Source: Acinetobacter radioresistens DSM 6976 = NBRC 102413 = CIP 103788
GTDB taxonomy: Bacteria > Pseudomonadota > Gammaproteobacteria > Pseudomonadales > Moraxellaceae
Reading direction: 5' to 3'
Assembly (NCBI RefSeq): GCF_006757745.1
Contig: NZ_AP019740.1
Location: forward strand, 2,852,001-2,916,000
DNA length: 64,000 nt
The notes below the pieces were generated by a model, which was not told where the DNA came from, ran no database searches, and saw only the letters and a list, made by a program, of their open reading frames with translations. Positions 27,255 to 38,393 of the stretch are shown piece by piece (within the stretch, counting starts at the first letter, position 1; every line of letters begins with the position of its first letter). Position numbers and translations under genes: made by a program.

Positions 27255-27908
27255 CTATGGCATTAATCGTTGTAATTTCCAATGACCATCGATTCTTTCA
27301 TAACTGAGGCGGTCGTGTAAACGGTTAGGCCGTCCCTGCCAGAATTCATAATATTCAGGGTGTAGACGATAGCCTCCCCAGAATACAGGTTTTTCAAGAG
27401 GCTGGTTCTCTACTTGCTGTTGTAGAGTCTGAAAGCGCTGCTGTAATTCTTCACGGCTAGAAATTACGCCACTCTGTGGCTGACTGATATGGGCAGCAAC
27501 CTGACTGTCATGTGGCCGCTTATGATAATACTCCGTTGACTCCTGTTCTGAAATTTTCTCAACCCGCCCATGGACACGGATCTGCCGTTCCAATACAGGC
27601 CAGTAAAATAGCAGCTCGGCATAAGGATTAACTGCCAGATCCAAGCCTTTTTGACTGTCATAATTGGTATAGAAGTCATAACCTGTTTCAGTGGCGCCGC
27701 GCAGCAACACGGTACGCACATGTGGTCGCCCCTGAGCATTTGCGGTAGCTAAGGACATGGCATAAGGTTCATGCAATCCTGCTTGAAGAGCATAATTAAA
27801 CCAGCTCAAGAACTGCTCATGTGGCTGGGTATCTACTTCTGCTTCATGCAGCTCATCTTTCTGATAAGTCAGGCGTAACTCACTTAAATCTTTAATCACA
27901 TCACTCAT
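27255..27908 (-). CDS. pdxH: Pyridoxamine 5'-phosphate oxidase
   Basis: This 217-residue FMN enzyme makes pyridoxal phosphate from pyridoxine or pyridoxamine phosphate. Typical segments: MSLATANAQGRPHVRTVLLRG (about 50-70, read as two motifs), FYTNYDSQKGLDL, FYWPVLERQIRVHGRVEKI, and the C-terminal WQGRPNRLHDRLSYER (about 190-205), which binds FMN and the phosphate. Length matches the 218 residues of E. coli PdxH. It lies 3 bases after glmM and directly before recJ. Confidence 0.97.
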   Translation of the reverse strand: MSDVIKDLSELRLTYQKDELHEAEVDTQPHEQFLSWFNYALQAGLHEPYAMSLATANAQGRPHVRTVLLRGATETGYDFYTNYDSQKGLDLAVNPYAELLFYWPVLERQIRVHGRVEKISEQESTEYYHKRPHDSQVAAHISQPQSGVISSREELQQRFQTLQQQVENQPLEKPVFWGGYRLHPEYYEFWQGRPNRLHDRLSYERIDGHWKLQRLMP

Positions 27909-27911
27909 GCT

Positions 27912-29258
27912 TTAGCCCTCCACAAGTACATCTGCCTGATTTTTTACGGCATTGGCCAGATGTTGAGCCAGTGCTTTTACTTCCTGCTCATTTTCACCCT
28001 CTACCATGACACGGATGACCGGCTCAGTACCTGATTTTCTTATTAAAAGCCGTCCTCTTCCTTCAAGCTGTGCTTCAGCTTTTTCAAATTCAGCAACCAG
28101 TGCAGGAATCGAATAAGGATCAATCATTTTTTCTAAACGAATATTAATGAGTTCTTGTGGAAAAAGCTCAAAGTCTGCAACCAGTTCATCCAGAGCCTTA
28201 CCCTGCTCAACCATGACAGTTAATACCTGAAGTGCAGCAATAATAGCGTCTCCTGTTGTACTCTTATCCAAGGTAAGAATATGTCCAGAAGGTTCACCGC
28301 CAGTCATCCAGCCATTCTCTTCTAGTGCCTGCAATACATAGCGGTCACCGACTTTGGCCCGAACAAAATCGACACCGGCTTTTTTTAATGCCAGTTCCAG
28401 TGACAGGTTACTCATCAGGGTACCGGCAATACCCGCAGGTTTCTGGCTGGTTTGTGTCGCAAGAATATACAGAATATGGTCACCATCAATCAGGTTACCG
28501 GCTTTATCTACCATAACGACGCGATCAGCATCGCCATCAAATGCAATACCGAGGTCGGCATGTGACTGTATTACTGCTTTTTGCAGGTTTTCTGGATGAG
28601 TTGAACCACATTGCTCGTTAATGTTTAGGCCGTCTGGTTCATTATATAGAGCAATAACTTTTGCCCCTAATTCGCGAAAAACAGCAGGACCTACGTTATA
28701 GGCTGCTCCATTGGCACAATCTACTACAATTTTCAGGCCACGGAGATCATGATGGTAAGGAAAGGTGGATTTACAGAATTCAATATAACGGCCAGCTGCA
28801 TCTTTTACCCGGACACTCTTACCCAGATTAGCCGTATCCTCAATACGAATTTCTTTTTCCAGTTCCGCATTAATTGCTTCTTGAAGCTCGTCTGGCAATT
28901 TTTTACCCTGACTGGAAAAGAATTTAATACCATTATCAAAATAAGGATTATGCGAAGCAGAAATGACGATCCCGGCATGGGCATGTAAAGCACGCGTCAA
29001 ATGGGCAATTGCGGGAGTCGGTAAAGGCCCAAGTAAATGTACATAAACGCCAGCAGCGTTAAGACCAGCCTGTAAGGCTGACTCTAAAATATACCCGGAC
29101 AAACGGGTATCTTTACCTAGTACGACTAATGTTTTATCAGAAGGATTGATTCTTTTGAGTACCTTACCTGCAGCGAAACCAAGTTTTAAGGCAAATTCAG
29201 GGGTGATTGGGAGTTCACCGAATTTACCACGGATACCATCGGTTCCAAAATAGCTCAT
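27912..29258 (-). CDS. glmM: Phosphoglucosamine mutase
   Basis: A 448-residue alpha-D-phosphohexomutase that converts glucosamine-6-phosphate to glucosamine-1-phosphate for UDP-GlcNAc, feeding peptidoglycan and LPS. Ser102 in [13 protein letters not shown] is the phosphoserine. The metal site DGDADR is near 243-248, the sugar loop GGEPSGH near 320-326, and the phosphate loop [12 protein letters not shown] near 410-421. It begins the operon with pdxH and recJ. Confidence 0.97.
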   Translation of the reverse strand: MSYFGTDGIRGKFGELPITPEFALKLGFAAGKVLKRINPSDKTLVVLGKDTRLSGYILESALQAGLNAAGVYVHLLGPLPTPAIAHLTRALHAHAGIVISASHNPYFDNGIKFFSSQGKKLPDELQEAINAELEKEIRIEDTANLGKSVRVKDAAGRYIEFCKSTFPYHHDLRGLKIVVDCANGAAYNVGPAVFRELGAKVIALYNEPDGLNINEQCGSTHPENLQKAVIQSHADLGIAFDGDADRVVMVDKAGNLIDGDHILYILATQTSQKPAGIAGTLMSNLSLELALKKAGVDFVRAKVGDRYVLQALEENGWMTGGEPSGHILTLDKSTTGDAIIAALQVLTVMVEQGKALDELVADFELFPQELINIRLEKMIDPYSIPALVAEFEKAEAQLEGRGRLLIRKSGTEPVIRVMVEGENEQEVKALAQHLANAVKNQADVLVEG

Positions 29259-29332
29259 ATTTTACTCACTTCTTATAGTTTATGGTTATTTAACCAAGCT
29301 GTTGCAAATTGGATTTACTTTACACCAAAACA

Positions 29333-29362
29333 AAAAAGCCGTCATAAAACTGACGGCTTTTT
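29333..29362. terminator. Terminator after guaB
   Basis: AAAAAGCCGTCA (29333-29344) pairs perfectly with TGACGGCTTTTT (29351-29362) across six bases. It separates guaB from the glmM promoter region. Confidence 0.92.
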
Positions 29363-29398
29363 CTATAAGGATCAGGTCAAAAATAGCCCAATCATGAT

Positions 29399-30892
<1,494 letters not shown>

Positions 30893-31038
30893 CTATTATA
30901 AACAAATTTCTCCTCAAATTTCATTTTTCTCCCAGAGAATTTTTATTTCAGCGATTTCAGACCAGAGAAATCAGTATCTTCGCAGAAGCATTTTTGCCCA
31001 TAGTTTTATCATCCTACTCGTTTTATTTTTATTTATGC

Positions 31039-31401
31039 TTAGCTAACCTGATCGTAGCTGTCATCATTAATTACCTGAGGTTCAATATTAATCAGCGGAA
31101 TCATCCCATGCGCGCTTCGCGCTTTATTACACTGACTGTCACCAGCCTGAACTTCCTGGCAGCTTGAACTTCGCATACTGTAAATACTACAACTGACCTG
31201 TTCTCCTGGCGTTCCTTCTAGTGCCTGACAACGTGGCTGGGTCTGGTTAGTCCCTTTCATGCATGAGTAAACTGGCGTAATTGACTCTACCAGATGTTCA
31301 GGAATCTGCTCGCCTTCTGCCCAATAAAATGATACCCGGTAATAGGCACAGCAGGCACCACAGCTTAAACAGGCATTTTCATAAATTACTTGAGACAACA
31401 T
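31039..31401 (-). CDS. YkgJ-type cysteine cluster protein
   Basis: A 120-residue protein with the cysteine cluster NACLSCGACCAYYRVSF (about 9-25) and further cysteines in SCMKG, RCQALEG, VSCSIY and SSSCQEV, the layout of the YkgJ/CxxCxxCC family thought to bind zinc or iron. No enzymatic role is established. The C-terminal part differs from the shorter E. coli member. The gene stands 92 bases upstream of nothing on its strand other than guaB and is probably expressed separately. Confidence 0.9.
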   Translation of the reverse strand: MLSQVIYENACLSCGACCAYYRVSFYWAEGEQIPEHLVESITPVYSCMKGTNQTQPRCQALEGTPGEQVSCSIYSMRSSSCQEVQAGDSQCNKARSAHGMIPLINIEPQVINDDSYDQVS

Positions 31402-31493
31402 TTTCTTATATTCTCGTTAGTCTAGATATTGGCTATTTCCAATAGCAGAATCTTAGAAAATGTTGTTTTTCTACTCAAGTATTTTTTAATATT

Positions 31494-32291
31494 TTAAACC
31501 GGGCAGTGAAAAATACGCTCATCCATCAAATCAACGCCACACTGGAGTGTCTCAATCCAGTCCAGAAACTGTTTCACTTTTTCCTTGCCAATAAATGCAC
31601 TGCCATGCTGTGGCACAATCATTTCAATATCCATTTTACGAACCATATTCACCCATAAACGGATAACCTTATTCGCACACATATAGCGCTGGTGAAAAGC
31701 TTTCATTTTAGGAATATGAGCTTCAAAGTCTTCAAGTGGCTGACTGGCATTCTCTACCATAGAAGCACCCATATCACCTGAAAATAAAATTTTAGAAACC
31801 GGATCGTAGAACTGGAAATTACCCACTGAATGTAAAAAGTGAGCCGGAATAGCCAGTATCGCAGCATGTCCCAGCGCAATACTCTGCCCCTGATCTGGGA
31901 GCTCAACCAGACGGTCCAGCCAGTTACCTTTCATGCGGTCACTCATGAAGGCAGAGTTCAGATGGGGTAAGAAGCGTGCCCAGAGTTTTGATGCAACCAC
32001 CTTGGCATCCGTATAAACCAGCCAGCGTGGCATGGAAGTAATAATATCCGGATCTTGGTGTGAGGCCATTACATAATCAAGATTGGCCAGCCGGGTGTAA
32101 CGGTTTAATTCCATGGTCAGGGGAATATATGTTAAGTCGCCACCAGGGTCGAGAACCGCCGCCCGCTCATGATCAATAATCAGAAACTGATTGGCCTGTA
32201 CACCTTCACCTTTAACCAGACTGGTAAAACTGATGCATTTATGTGTGCCGTTATCAAACAGCACCTGTGATGTGGTGCGATCTAAACTCAT
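31494..32291 (-). CDS. Metallo-beta-lactamase-fold di-iron protein (ODP type)
   Basis: The 265-residue protein has the metallo-beta-lactamase fold of the oxygen-binding di-iron (ODP) group, related to the di-iron domain of flavodiiron proteins but without a flavodoxin domain. Key elements: VLDPGGDL (about 48-55), ASHQDPDI (about 76-83), which replaces the usual HxHxDH, the AHFLHSVGNFQFYDP segment with a His ligand, LFSGDMGASM with an Asp ligand and PQHGSAF (about 226-232) with the last His. A role in oxygen or redox sensing is known for related proteins; function here is inferred. Confidence 0.87.
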   Translation of the reverse strand: MSLDRTTSQVLFDNGTHKCISFTSLVKGEGVQANQFLIIDHERAAVLDPGGDLTYIPLTMELNRYTRLANLDYVMASHQDPDIITSMPRWLVYTDAKVVASKLWARFLPHLNSAFMSDRMKGNWLDRLVELPDQGQSIALGHAAILAIPAHFLHSVGNFQFYDPVSKILFSGDMGASMVENASQPLEDFEAHIPKMKAFHQRYMCANKVIRLWVNMVRKMDIEMIVPQHGSAFIGKEKVKQFLDWIETLQCGVDLMDERIFHCPV

Positions 32292-32430
32292 CCCCTACCC
32301 CAAATTGACTTAACAAGTTAAATTTTTAATTCCTTATTAAAATAATGGGATTCATTAAAACTTACAATAAAATAAAAAATTTAGTTTGTACTGCTCAGGC
32401 AGTTTTTTAAGCAGGCTCAAAATATAAAAT

Positions 32431-32458
32431 ACAGCCCGACCGGTATCTGCCGGGCTGT
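32431..32458 (-). terminator. Terminator after GDT1-type gene
   Basis: ACAGCCCG (32431-32438) pairs with CGGGCTGT (32451-32458). On the minus strand it follows the stop at 32471 and leads into ATTTTATAT. Confidence 0.82.
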
Positions 32459-32470
32459 CATAAAGTTGGC

Positions 32471-33091
32471 TTAGAAAAAGTAATGCTGCACAATAGTAAA
32501 GATACCAATCGCCAAGAAGATAAAGGCACTAATCTTGTGAATTAGAGCTATGGGCAGCTTGTGTGCCAGCTTATCGCCAATAAACACTGCAGGTACATTA
32601 GCCAGAAGCATACCTAGCGTGGTGCCGGCTGTTACCCAGAAAATACTGTCAAAACGAGCTGCCAAGGCAACTGTAGCGATCTGGGTTTTATCACCAATTT
32701 CTGCCAAGAAGAATAATACAAATGTGGCACCAAATACTCCGTAGCGCTGCCATTTATTAATATTTTCAGTTTCATCATCCAGCTCGTCAGGAATCAGCAT
32801 CCAGATTGCCATGCCAATAAAACCTGCTGCCAGAATCCACATCATTACAGTCGGGTCAACCATACGGGTAATAAATTGCCCTAATACTGCGGAAAGCCCG
32901 TGATTAATCAGCGTAGCAGCGAGAATGGCCAAAATAATAGGTAAAGGCTTACGGAAACGCGCAGCCAACAAAAGGGCCAAAAGCTGAGTTTTATCGCCCA
33001 TTTCAGCCAAAGCAACAATCGCTGTTGATACAGAAAAAGCCGCCATACTACTTGGCATATTAGAGATTAAGGAGGTGAAAAAATCTGGCAT
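32471..33091 (-). CDS. TMEM165/GDT1-family (UPF0016) manganese exporter
   Basis: I choose the ATG at 33091 (MPDFFTSLISNMPSS), giving 206 residues; upstream codons up to 33148 lie in the riboswitch platform and add a non-family sequence. The protein has six hydrophobic segments in two repeats, each with the signature ExGDKTQ (AEMGDKTQLLALLLAARF and AEIGDKTQIATVALAARF). Family members such as MneA of Vibrio export Mn2+. The yybP-ykoY riboswitch directly upstream supports manganese control and substrate. Confidence 0.93.
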   Translation of the reverse strand: MPDFFTSLISNMPSSMAAFSVSTAIVALAEMGDKTQLLALLLAARFRKPLPIILAILAATLINHGLSAVLGQFITRMVDPTVMMWILAAGFIGMAIWMLIPDELDDETENINKWQRYGVFGATFVLFFLAEIGDKTQIATVALAARFDSIFWVTAGTTLGMLLANVPAVFIGDKLAHKLPIALIHKISAFIFLAIGIFTIVQHYFF

Positions 33092-33119
33092 GATTATTCT
33101 CTGGCTAGCGTAGTCCCAT

Positions 33120-33163
33120 GACTTATCTCTCCCGCCAGCCATAATCAAGCAGAAAGATAAATC
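33120..33163 (-). promoter_or_regulatory. Candidate expression platform of the Mn riboswitch
   Basis: On the minus strand GATTTATCTTTC (33163-33152) can pair with GAGAGATAAGTC (33131-33120) over 12 pairs, two of them G-U, with a 20-base loop. The 5' arm begins at the last base of the aptamer's closing strand, so the two folds can compete. No T tract follows, which suggests control of translation rather than termination. Confidence 0.5.
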
Positions 33164-33295
33164 AAAGGTCTTGCCAACAAAAGAATTAAAGCTCGGGTTC
33201 TTTGGCTATGATGACCATGTTCTGTTGAACAATTATGTTGACCATCACCTATTTACTGGAACGTAAATAGCGGCTACTCCCCAATGAAGTAGGCC
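33160..33295 (-). ncRNA. yybP-ykoY (manganese) riboswitch aptamer
   Basis: The minus strand carries the family's hallmark elements in order: GGGGAGTAGC (about 33283-33274), GGTCAACA in the second helix, and GGCAAGACCTTTG (33175-33163) closing the aptamer. These match the L1/L3 Mn-binding loops of the yybP-ykoY class. The closing helix CATTGG/CCTTTG contains two U-U mismatches and looks weaker than usual. It lies directly upstream of the GDT1-type exporter gene, the commonest context for this riboswitch. Confidence 0.88.
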
Positions 33296-33380
33296 TAGTG
33301 TAAAACGAGCCAGCCAAATTTTCAAACCCCTTTTATTTTAAACCCGGATTTATACATTAATATTTTTTAATCGGGCTGAT

Positions 33381-33408
33381 AAAAAGCCCCGCAATTGCAG
33401 GGCTTTTT
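33381..33408. terminator. Terminator after aceF
   Basis: AAAAAGCCCCGCAATTGC followed by AGGGCTTTTT forms a near-perfect 28-base dyad, 27 of 28 bases identical to the terminator at 2528-2555. It ends the aceE-aceF operon. Confidence 0.9.
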
Positions 33409-33423
33409 ATCTAGATAAGGAGA

Positions 33424-35463
33424 TTACAGCAATAAACTGCGTATATCCTTTAACAGTTTGGTCAGCTTATTGGTAAAACGTGCTGCATCAGCACCATTAA
33501 TGACCCGATGATCATAAGACAATGATAATGGCAACATCAGGCGCGGATCAAAAGACTCACCATTCCATACTGGTTGCATGGTTGCCGGAGAAATTCCCAG
33601 AATTGCCACTTGTGGCCAGTTAACCAGCGGCGTAAATGCCGTACCACCGATTGAACCCAGACTGGTAATGGTAAAGTTGGCACCTTGCAGGTCTTTTGGA
33701 GACAGCTTTTTATCACGCGCCTTCTGGCTCAGCTCCCCCAATTCCTGTGCAATCTGACGGATAGATTTCCGGTCAGGATTACGTAGTACCGGTACAGTCA
33801 ACCCATCTGGCGTAGCTACCGCAATACCCATATGAATTTCATGACGCAGCATTACTGCTTTCTGGTCATCAGCCAGATGACCTGCAAAATAAGGCTCTTC
33901 TTTTAACAGGTGAGCAACCGCCTTGGCGATAAAGGCCAAGATAGTCAGACTGATGCCTTCTTTTTTAAAGTTAGCTTTCAATTCACCACGCCATGCCTCA
34001 AGTTCGGTAATATCAGCCAAATCAAACTGGGTTACCTGAGGAATATAATTGTTGAGTGAAAGCTGTGGAACAGACACCTGCTGCAAACGTGTCATGGTTT
34101 TCAGTTCACCACCACCAAAAGCAGTAAAATCTGGCAAAGCTGGCAAACCTGAAACCACAGGTGCTGGAGTTGAGCTTGCAGGTTTTTGCACTTCAGTCAG
34201 ACGAGTTTTGACATATGCAAAAACGTCTTCCTTCATTACACGTTCATGCGGTCCCGATGCCTTAACCTGTGCTAATACTACACCCAGTTCACGAGCCAGC
34301 TTCCGTACTGCAGGCCCAGCATAAACCTTGGCATTTTCAAGTTGCTGTTCTTTACTTAACTTATCAGTGCCCTGCTGTGGAGCTGACAAAGTACCAGTAT
34401 CATTTTGCGGCTTAGCTACAGTCTGTTGCGTTGCAGCATCCTGCTCTTTAACCGCTGCAGCCTGTTTAGTTTTAACCGGTTCAGATGATTTCTCTATCTC
34501 TACTACAGCCAGTAATAGTCCCTGTTTAACGACCTGGTTTAACTCTACATGTAACGCCTTAATGATGCCGGCAGCAGAACTTGGAATCTCAACTGAAGCC
34601 TTGTCTGACTCAACCACACACAAGCTTTGCTGAGCCTCTACACGGTCACCGACTTTAACTAAAATTTCAGTGACTGTGGCTTTGTCTACCCCAAGGTCCG
34701 GTACAGTGACTTCAATTTTTGTACTTTCAGCACTACTACTATTTTCAACTGATGTAGCAGCCTGCCGTTGAGATGCAAATTTTTCTGTAGCAGACTGGAC
34801 GGAAGGCTTCTCTGGTACAGGCTCGGCCGAACCTTCAGCGGTCCGTACAGTAATCAGCACCACACCTTCTTTAACGCTATCACCTTCTTTGACGGTAATA
34901 CTTTGTACTTTGCCTGCTACAGTACTTGGTACTTCTACGGTGGCTTTGTCTGACTCAACTACTGCAATACTCTGGTCAACCTGAATATCATCACCTACCT
35001 GAACCAGCAGCTCACCCACCAGTGCTTTCTCTACCCCAATATCAGGCAACTTAACTTCAACCGTAGCAGCTGAAGATGAGCCAGATTCAGACGGTTGAGC
35101 AGCCTGGGTCGGAGAGTTTGGCTGATGGGATGAAATTTCCTGCTGAATTTCCCGGTCAGGTAATTCAGTTGGAGTATTTTCTGAAGTTTTCTGTGCTGCA
35201 TCGGCTTCTTGAGCTTCAGTAACGCCACCAGATGTACCTTCTGCTTCAAGTTCAATCAATGCTGTGCCTTCAGTCACGTCATCGCCCTGATTGACCAGGA
35301 TACTTTTAACTACTCCGGCTGAAGTGGCAGGCACTTCAACCGTTGCTTTATCGGATTCCAACACGACAATGCTGTCATCTACTTCAATATGGTCGCCTAC
35401 TTTGACCAGAATTTCTGCAACATTCGCTTGATCTACGCCGATATCAGGTGTCTTGATTTGCAT
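33424..35463 (-). CDS. aceF: Dihydrolipoamide acetyltransferase (E2) of pyruvate dehydrogenase
   Basis: The 679-residue core subunit of the pyruvate dehydrogenase complex transfers acetyl groups to CoA. Three lipoyl domains are seen, with the lipoylated lysines at about 39, 173 and 288 in ESDKATVEVP or ESDKASVEIP. Linkers rich in Glu, Gln and Ser follow, then the E1/E3-binding domain (AGPAVRKLARELG, about 382-394) and the catalytic domain with SYDHRVINGADAARF near the end. Longer linkers make it larger than E. coli AceF (630). It follows aceE by 5 bases; lpd is not in the window. Confidence 0.98.
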   Translation of the reverse strand: MQIKTPDIGVDQANVAEILVKVGDHIEVDDSIVVLESDKATVEVPATSAGVVKSILVNQGDDVTEGTALIELEAEGTSGGVTEAQEADAAQKTSENTPTELPDREIQQEISSHQPNSPTQAAQPSESGSSSAATVEVKLPDIGVEKALVGELLVQVGDDIQVDQSIAVVESDKATVEVPSTVAGKVQSITVKEGDSVKEGVVLITVRTAEGSAEPVPEKPSVQSATEKFASQRQAATSVENSSSAESTKIEVTVPDLGVDKATVTEILVKVGDRVEAQQSLCVVESDKASVEIPSSAAGIIKALHVELNQVVKQGLLLAVVEIEKSSEPVKTKQAAAVKEQDAATQQTVAKPQNDTGTLSAPQQGTDKLSKEQQLENAKVYAGPAVRKLARELGVVLAQVKASGPHERVMKEDVFAYVKTRLTEVQKPASSTPAPVVSGLPALPDFTAFGGGELKTMTRLQQVSVPQLSLNNYIPQVTQFDLADITELEAWRGELKANFKKEGISLTILAFIAKAVAHLLKEEPYFAGHLADDQKAVMLRHEIHMGIAVATPDGLTVPVLRNPDRKSIRQIAQELGELSQKARDKKLSPKDLQGANFTITSLGSIGGTAFTPLVNWPQVAILGISPATMQPVWNGESFDPRLMLPLSLSYDHRVINGADAARFTNKLTKLLKDIRSLLL

Positions 35464-35468
35464 AGGGC

Positions 35469-38186
35469 TTAGTTCTCCTCACCTGATACTGGTTCTTGAT
35501 ATTCTGCAACTGTCTGGACTTCCGGATGAGCTTGAGGTGCCCAAGCTACCGGACGGTCTGTTTCCAGCTCAAAACTGGAAATAGCATCTTTAACCAGACG
35601 GTTTTCAACTTCACCTTCATCTGCCAGTTTTTTCAGAGTGGCAACCACGATATGAGCTGCATCTACACCAAAATAACTGCGAAGATTGGCGCGGGTATCA
35701 GAACGGCCGTAGCCATCTGTACCTAATGTAACGTAAGGCCGGTTATCTGGCAGATAAGCGCGGATCTGTTCACTATAAGTACGCATGTGATCCGTTGCTG
35801 CAACCACGATACCATCTGTACCACGCAGCTGCTGAGAAACCCAAGATTCTCGGGTTTGTTCATTTAACGGATGCAGGCGGTTATATTCTTCACATGCCAT
35901 TCCATCACGTGCCAGTTCATTGAAGCTGGTGACGCTCCAGACGTTGGCATGAACCTGATATTCCTCACGCAGAATTTTAGCAGCCTTGATCACTTCACGC
36001 AGAATAACGCCTGAACCCAGCAACTGGACAGTGGCTTTATCATCTTCTTCAAGCAGGTACATCCCGCGTTTGATGCCCTCTTCTACACCCTGTGGCATTG
36101 GTGGATGTTCATAGTTTTCATTCATGAGTGTCAGGTAATAGAACACACGTTCCTGATTTACATACATGCGTTGCAAACCATCATGTACCACAACAGCCAG
36201 CTCATAACCAAAGCAAGGGTCATATGAAACACAGTTTGGAATGGTACTGGCCAGAATATGTGAATGACCATCCTGATGCTGCAAACCTTCACCATTTAGG
36301 GTAGTACGGCCTGCAGTTGCACCCAGCAAGAAACCTTGAGCCTGCGCATCTCCTGCAGCCCAGGCAATATCACCGATACGCTGGAAACCGAACATGGAGT
36401 AATACATGTACATCGGAATCATCGGCAAATTATTGGTTGAATAGCTACTTCCCAGTGCAGCCCAAGCACTCATGGCCCCGGCTTCGTTAATACCTTCCTG
36501 AAGCATATGCCCATCTTTGGCTTCACGGTAATTCATGAGCTGTTCATTATCTTCTGGCGTATACTGCTGACCATGTGCCGCATAGATACCTAACTGCCGG
36601 AACATGCCTTCCAGGCCAAAAGTACGTGCCTCATCCGGTACGATCGGAACAACATGATCTTTAATTGCTTTTTCTTTAAGCAATGCTGAGATCAGGCGTA
36701 CCATTACCATGGTGGTAGATTGCTGTTTACCATTACTGCCACGTAGAACGCCATCAAAAACTGACAGTTCTGGAATATCCAGAGCATAGCTTTCTTTGCG
36801 TCGTGCCGGTAGATAACCTCCTAGAGCTTCGCGCCGTGCCTTAAGATATTTTAGCTCGGGAGAATTTTCGCTCGGACGATAGAATGGCAATTCTTCAAGC
36901 TGTTCATCATTAAATGGTAGATTGAAGCGGTTACGAACATATTTCAGTGACTCAAGCTGCATTTTCTTGATCTGATGCGTCTTGTTTACCGCTTCAATTT
37001 CTTCAGACAGTCCATAACCTTTTACCGTTTTAGCTAAAATAACTGTCGGCTGACCTTTGGCTTTGGTGGCCTCAGCATAGGCAGCAAAGACCTTGTACGG
37101 GTCATGACCGCCACGATTCAGATTATCAATATCTTCATCGCTTAAATTCTTTACCAGCTCTTCAGCTTCCGGGTACTTACCGAAGAAGTGAGCACGCGTA
37201 TAGGCTCCACCTTTAACCTGATAGCGCTGATAGTCACCATCTACTGCTTCTTCCATTGCAGCTTTTAATGCACCAGAGGTATCTTTGGCCAGTAACGGAT
37301 CCCAGTGGCGACCCCACACTACCTTAATTACTCGCCAGCCTGCCCCACGGAACAGTGATTCTAGTTCTTGGATAATTTTACCATTACCACGCACCGGGCC
37401 ATCCAGACGCTGCAGGTTACAGTTCACCACCCAAATCAGGTTATCGAGCTTTTCGCGACCTGCCAATGAAATCGCACCCAGACTCTCTGGCTCGTCCATC
37501 TCGCCATCACCCAAGTACGCCCAGATTTTCCGGTCTTCTTCTTTAATCAGGCCACGGTTCATCAGATATTTCTGAATATGGGCCTGATAAATTGACATGA
37601 TTGGTCCCAAGCCCATAGATACTGTCGGGAATTGCCAGTAATCTGGCATCAGATAAGGATGTGGATAGCTTGGTAAACCATTTCCGCCTACTTCACGGCG
37701 AAAATTGCCGAGCTGCTCTTCAGTGAGTCGGCCTTCCAGAAATGAACGTGCGTAAATGCCCGGTGCACAATGACCTTGATAATAGATCATATCACCGCCG
37801 AAATTATCACTAGCAGCACGGAAAAAATGGTTAAAACCTACATCATACAGGGTGGCACTAGATGCAAAACTTGCCAAGTGACCACCAAGATCATCACCAG
37901 TCTTGTTAGCACGTAACACCATTGCTAAGGCATTCCAGCGAATCAGAGCGCGAATTCTTCGCTCCATATCCTGATCACCCGGCATAGCAGGCTGTTCATC
38001 TACTGAGATTGTATTGAGATATGGCGTATTGAGACGCTGAATAGGAACATGTTTAGCTATCGCGCGCTGATACAATTTTTCAAGCAGAAATGCTGCCCGC
38101 TCTGTACCCATATGCTGTAGTACTGAATCAAAAGCATCTTGCCATTCTTGTGTTTCCTGTGCGTCGGTATCACCGTAAAACGCCAT
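35469..38186 (-). CDS. aceE: Pyruvate dehydrogenase E1 component
   Basis: The 905-residue homodimeric thiamine-pyrophosphate enzyme decarboxylates pyruvate and acetylates the E2 lipoyl arms. The TPP-binding motif GDGEMDEPESLGAISLA (about 233-249) ending in NCN is intact, as are EGINEAGAMSAW and QHQDGHSHILAS. Length is near the 887 of E. coli AceE. First gene of an aceE-aceF operon; unlike E. coli no pdhR gene precedes it here. The M23 peptidase gene lies 207 bases upstream. Confidence 0.98.
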   Translation of the reverse strand: MAFYGDTDAQETQEWQDAFDSVLQHMGTERAAFLLEKLYQRAIAKHVPIQRLNTPYLNTISVDEQPAMPGDQDMERRIRALIRWNALAMVLRANKTGDDLGGHLASFASSATLYDVGFNHFFRAASDNFGGDMIYYQGHCAPGIYARSFLEGRLTEEQLGNFRREVGGNGLPSYPHPYLMPDYWQFPTVSMGLGPIMSIYQAHIQKYLMNRGLIKEEDRKIWAYLGDGEMDEPESLGAISLAGREKLDNLIWVVNCNLQRLDGPVRGNGKIIQELESLFRGAGWRVIKVVWGRHWDPLLAKDTSGALKAAMEEAVDGDYQRYQVKGGAYTRAHFFGKYPEAEELVKNLSDEDIDNLNRGGHDPYKVFAAYAEATKAKGQPTVILAKTVKGYGLSEEIEAVNKTHQIKKMQLESLKYVRNRFNLPFNDEQLEELPFYRPSENSPELKYLKARREALGGYLPARRKESYALDIPELSVFDGVLRGSNGKQQSTTMVMVRLISALLKEKAIKDHVVPIVPDEARTFGLEGMFRQLGIYAAHGQQYTPEDNEQLMNYREAKDGHMLQEGINEAGAMSAWAALGSSYSTNNLPMIPMYMYYSMFGFQRIGDIAWAAGDAQAQGFLLGATAGRTTLNGEGLQHQDGHSHILASTIPNCVSYDPCFGYELAVVVHDGLQRMYVNQERVFYYLTLMNENYEHPPMPQGVEEGIKRGMYLLEEDDKATVQLLGSGVILREVIKAAKILREEYQVHANVWSVTSFNELARDGMACEEYNRLHPLNEQTRESWVSQQLRGTDGIVVAATDHMRTYSEQIRAYLPDNRPYVTLGTDGYGRSDTRANLRSYFGVDAAHIVVATLKKLADEGEVENRLVKDAISSFELETDRPVAWAPQAHPEVQTVAEYQEPVSGEEN

Positions 38187-38331
38187 AACTCACCTTTCTC
38201 TTAATCTTCCTGTCTTATCCCCTATATGTATCATGTTTTCGTGTAGAGCAGGTATCGCCGCAGGTGAATGCCATCATGGAGAATTATTCATAAGATAAAT
38301 ACCAAGTGACGTTTTATTACTCATAATAACA

Positions 38332-38357
38332 AAAAATCGCCAATATAGGCGATTTTT
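38332..38357. terminator. Terminator after the M23 peptidase gene
   Basis: AAAAATCGCC (38332-38341) pairs with GGCGATTTTT (38348-38357) across six bases, 37 bases past the stop of the M23 gene on the minus strand. Confidence 0.9.
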
Positions 38358-38393
38358 CATACAATTCATATTAAAAGTGGTGATACTATAATT

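Noticed and set aside
32390..32408. Hairpin ACTGC-TCAG-GCAGT plus T tract on the plus strand
   Set aside because: Short stem and no plus-strand gene or clear promoter before it. It could end an antisense RNA but the evidence is too thin.
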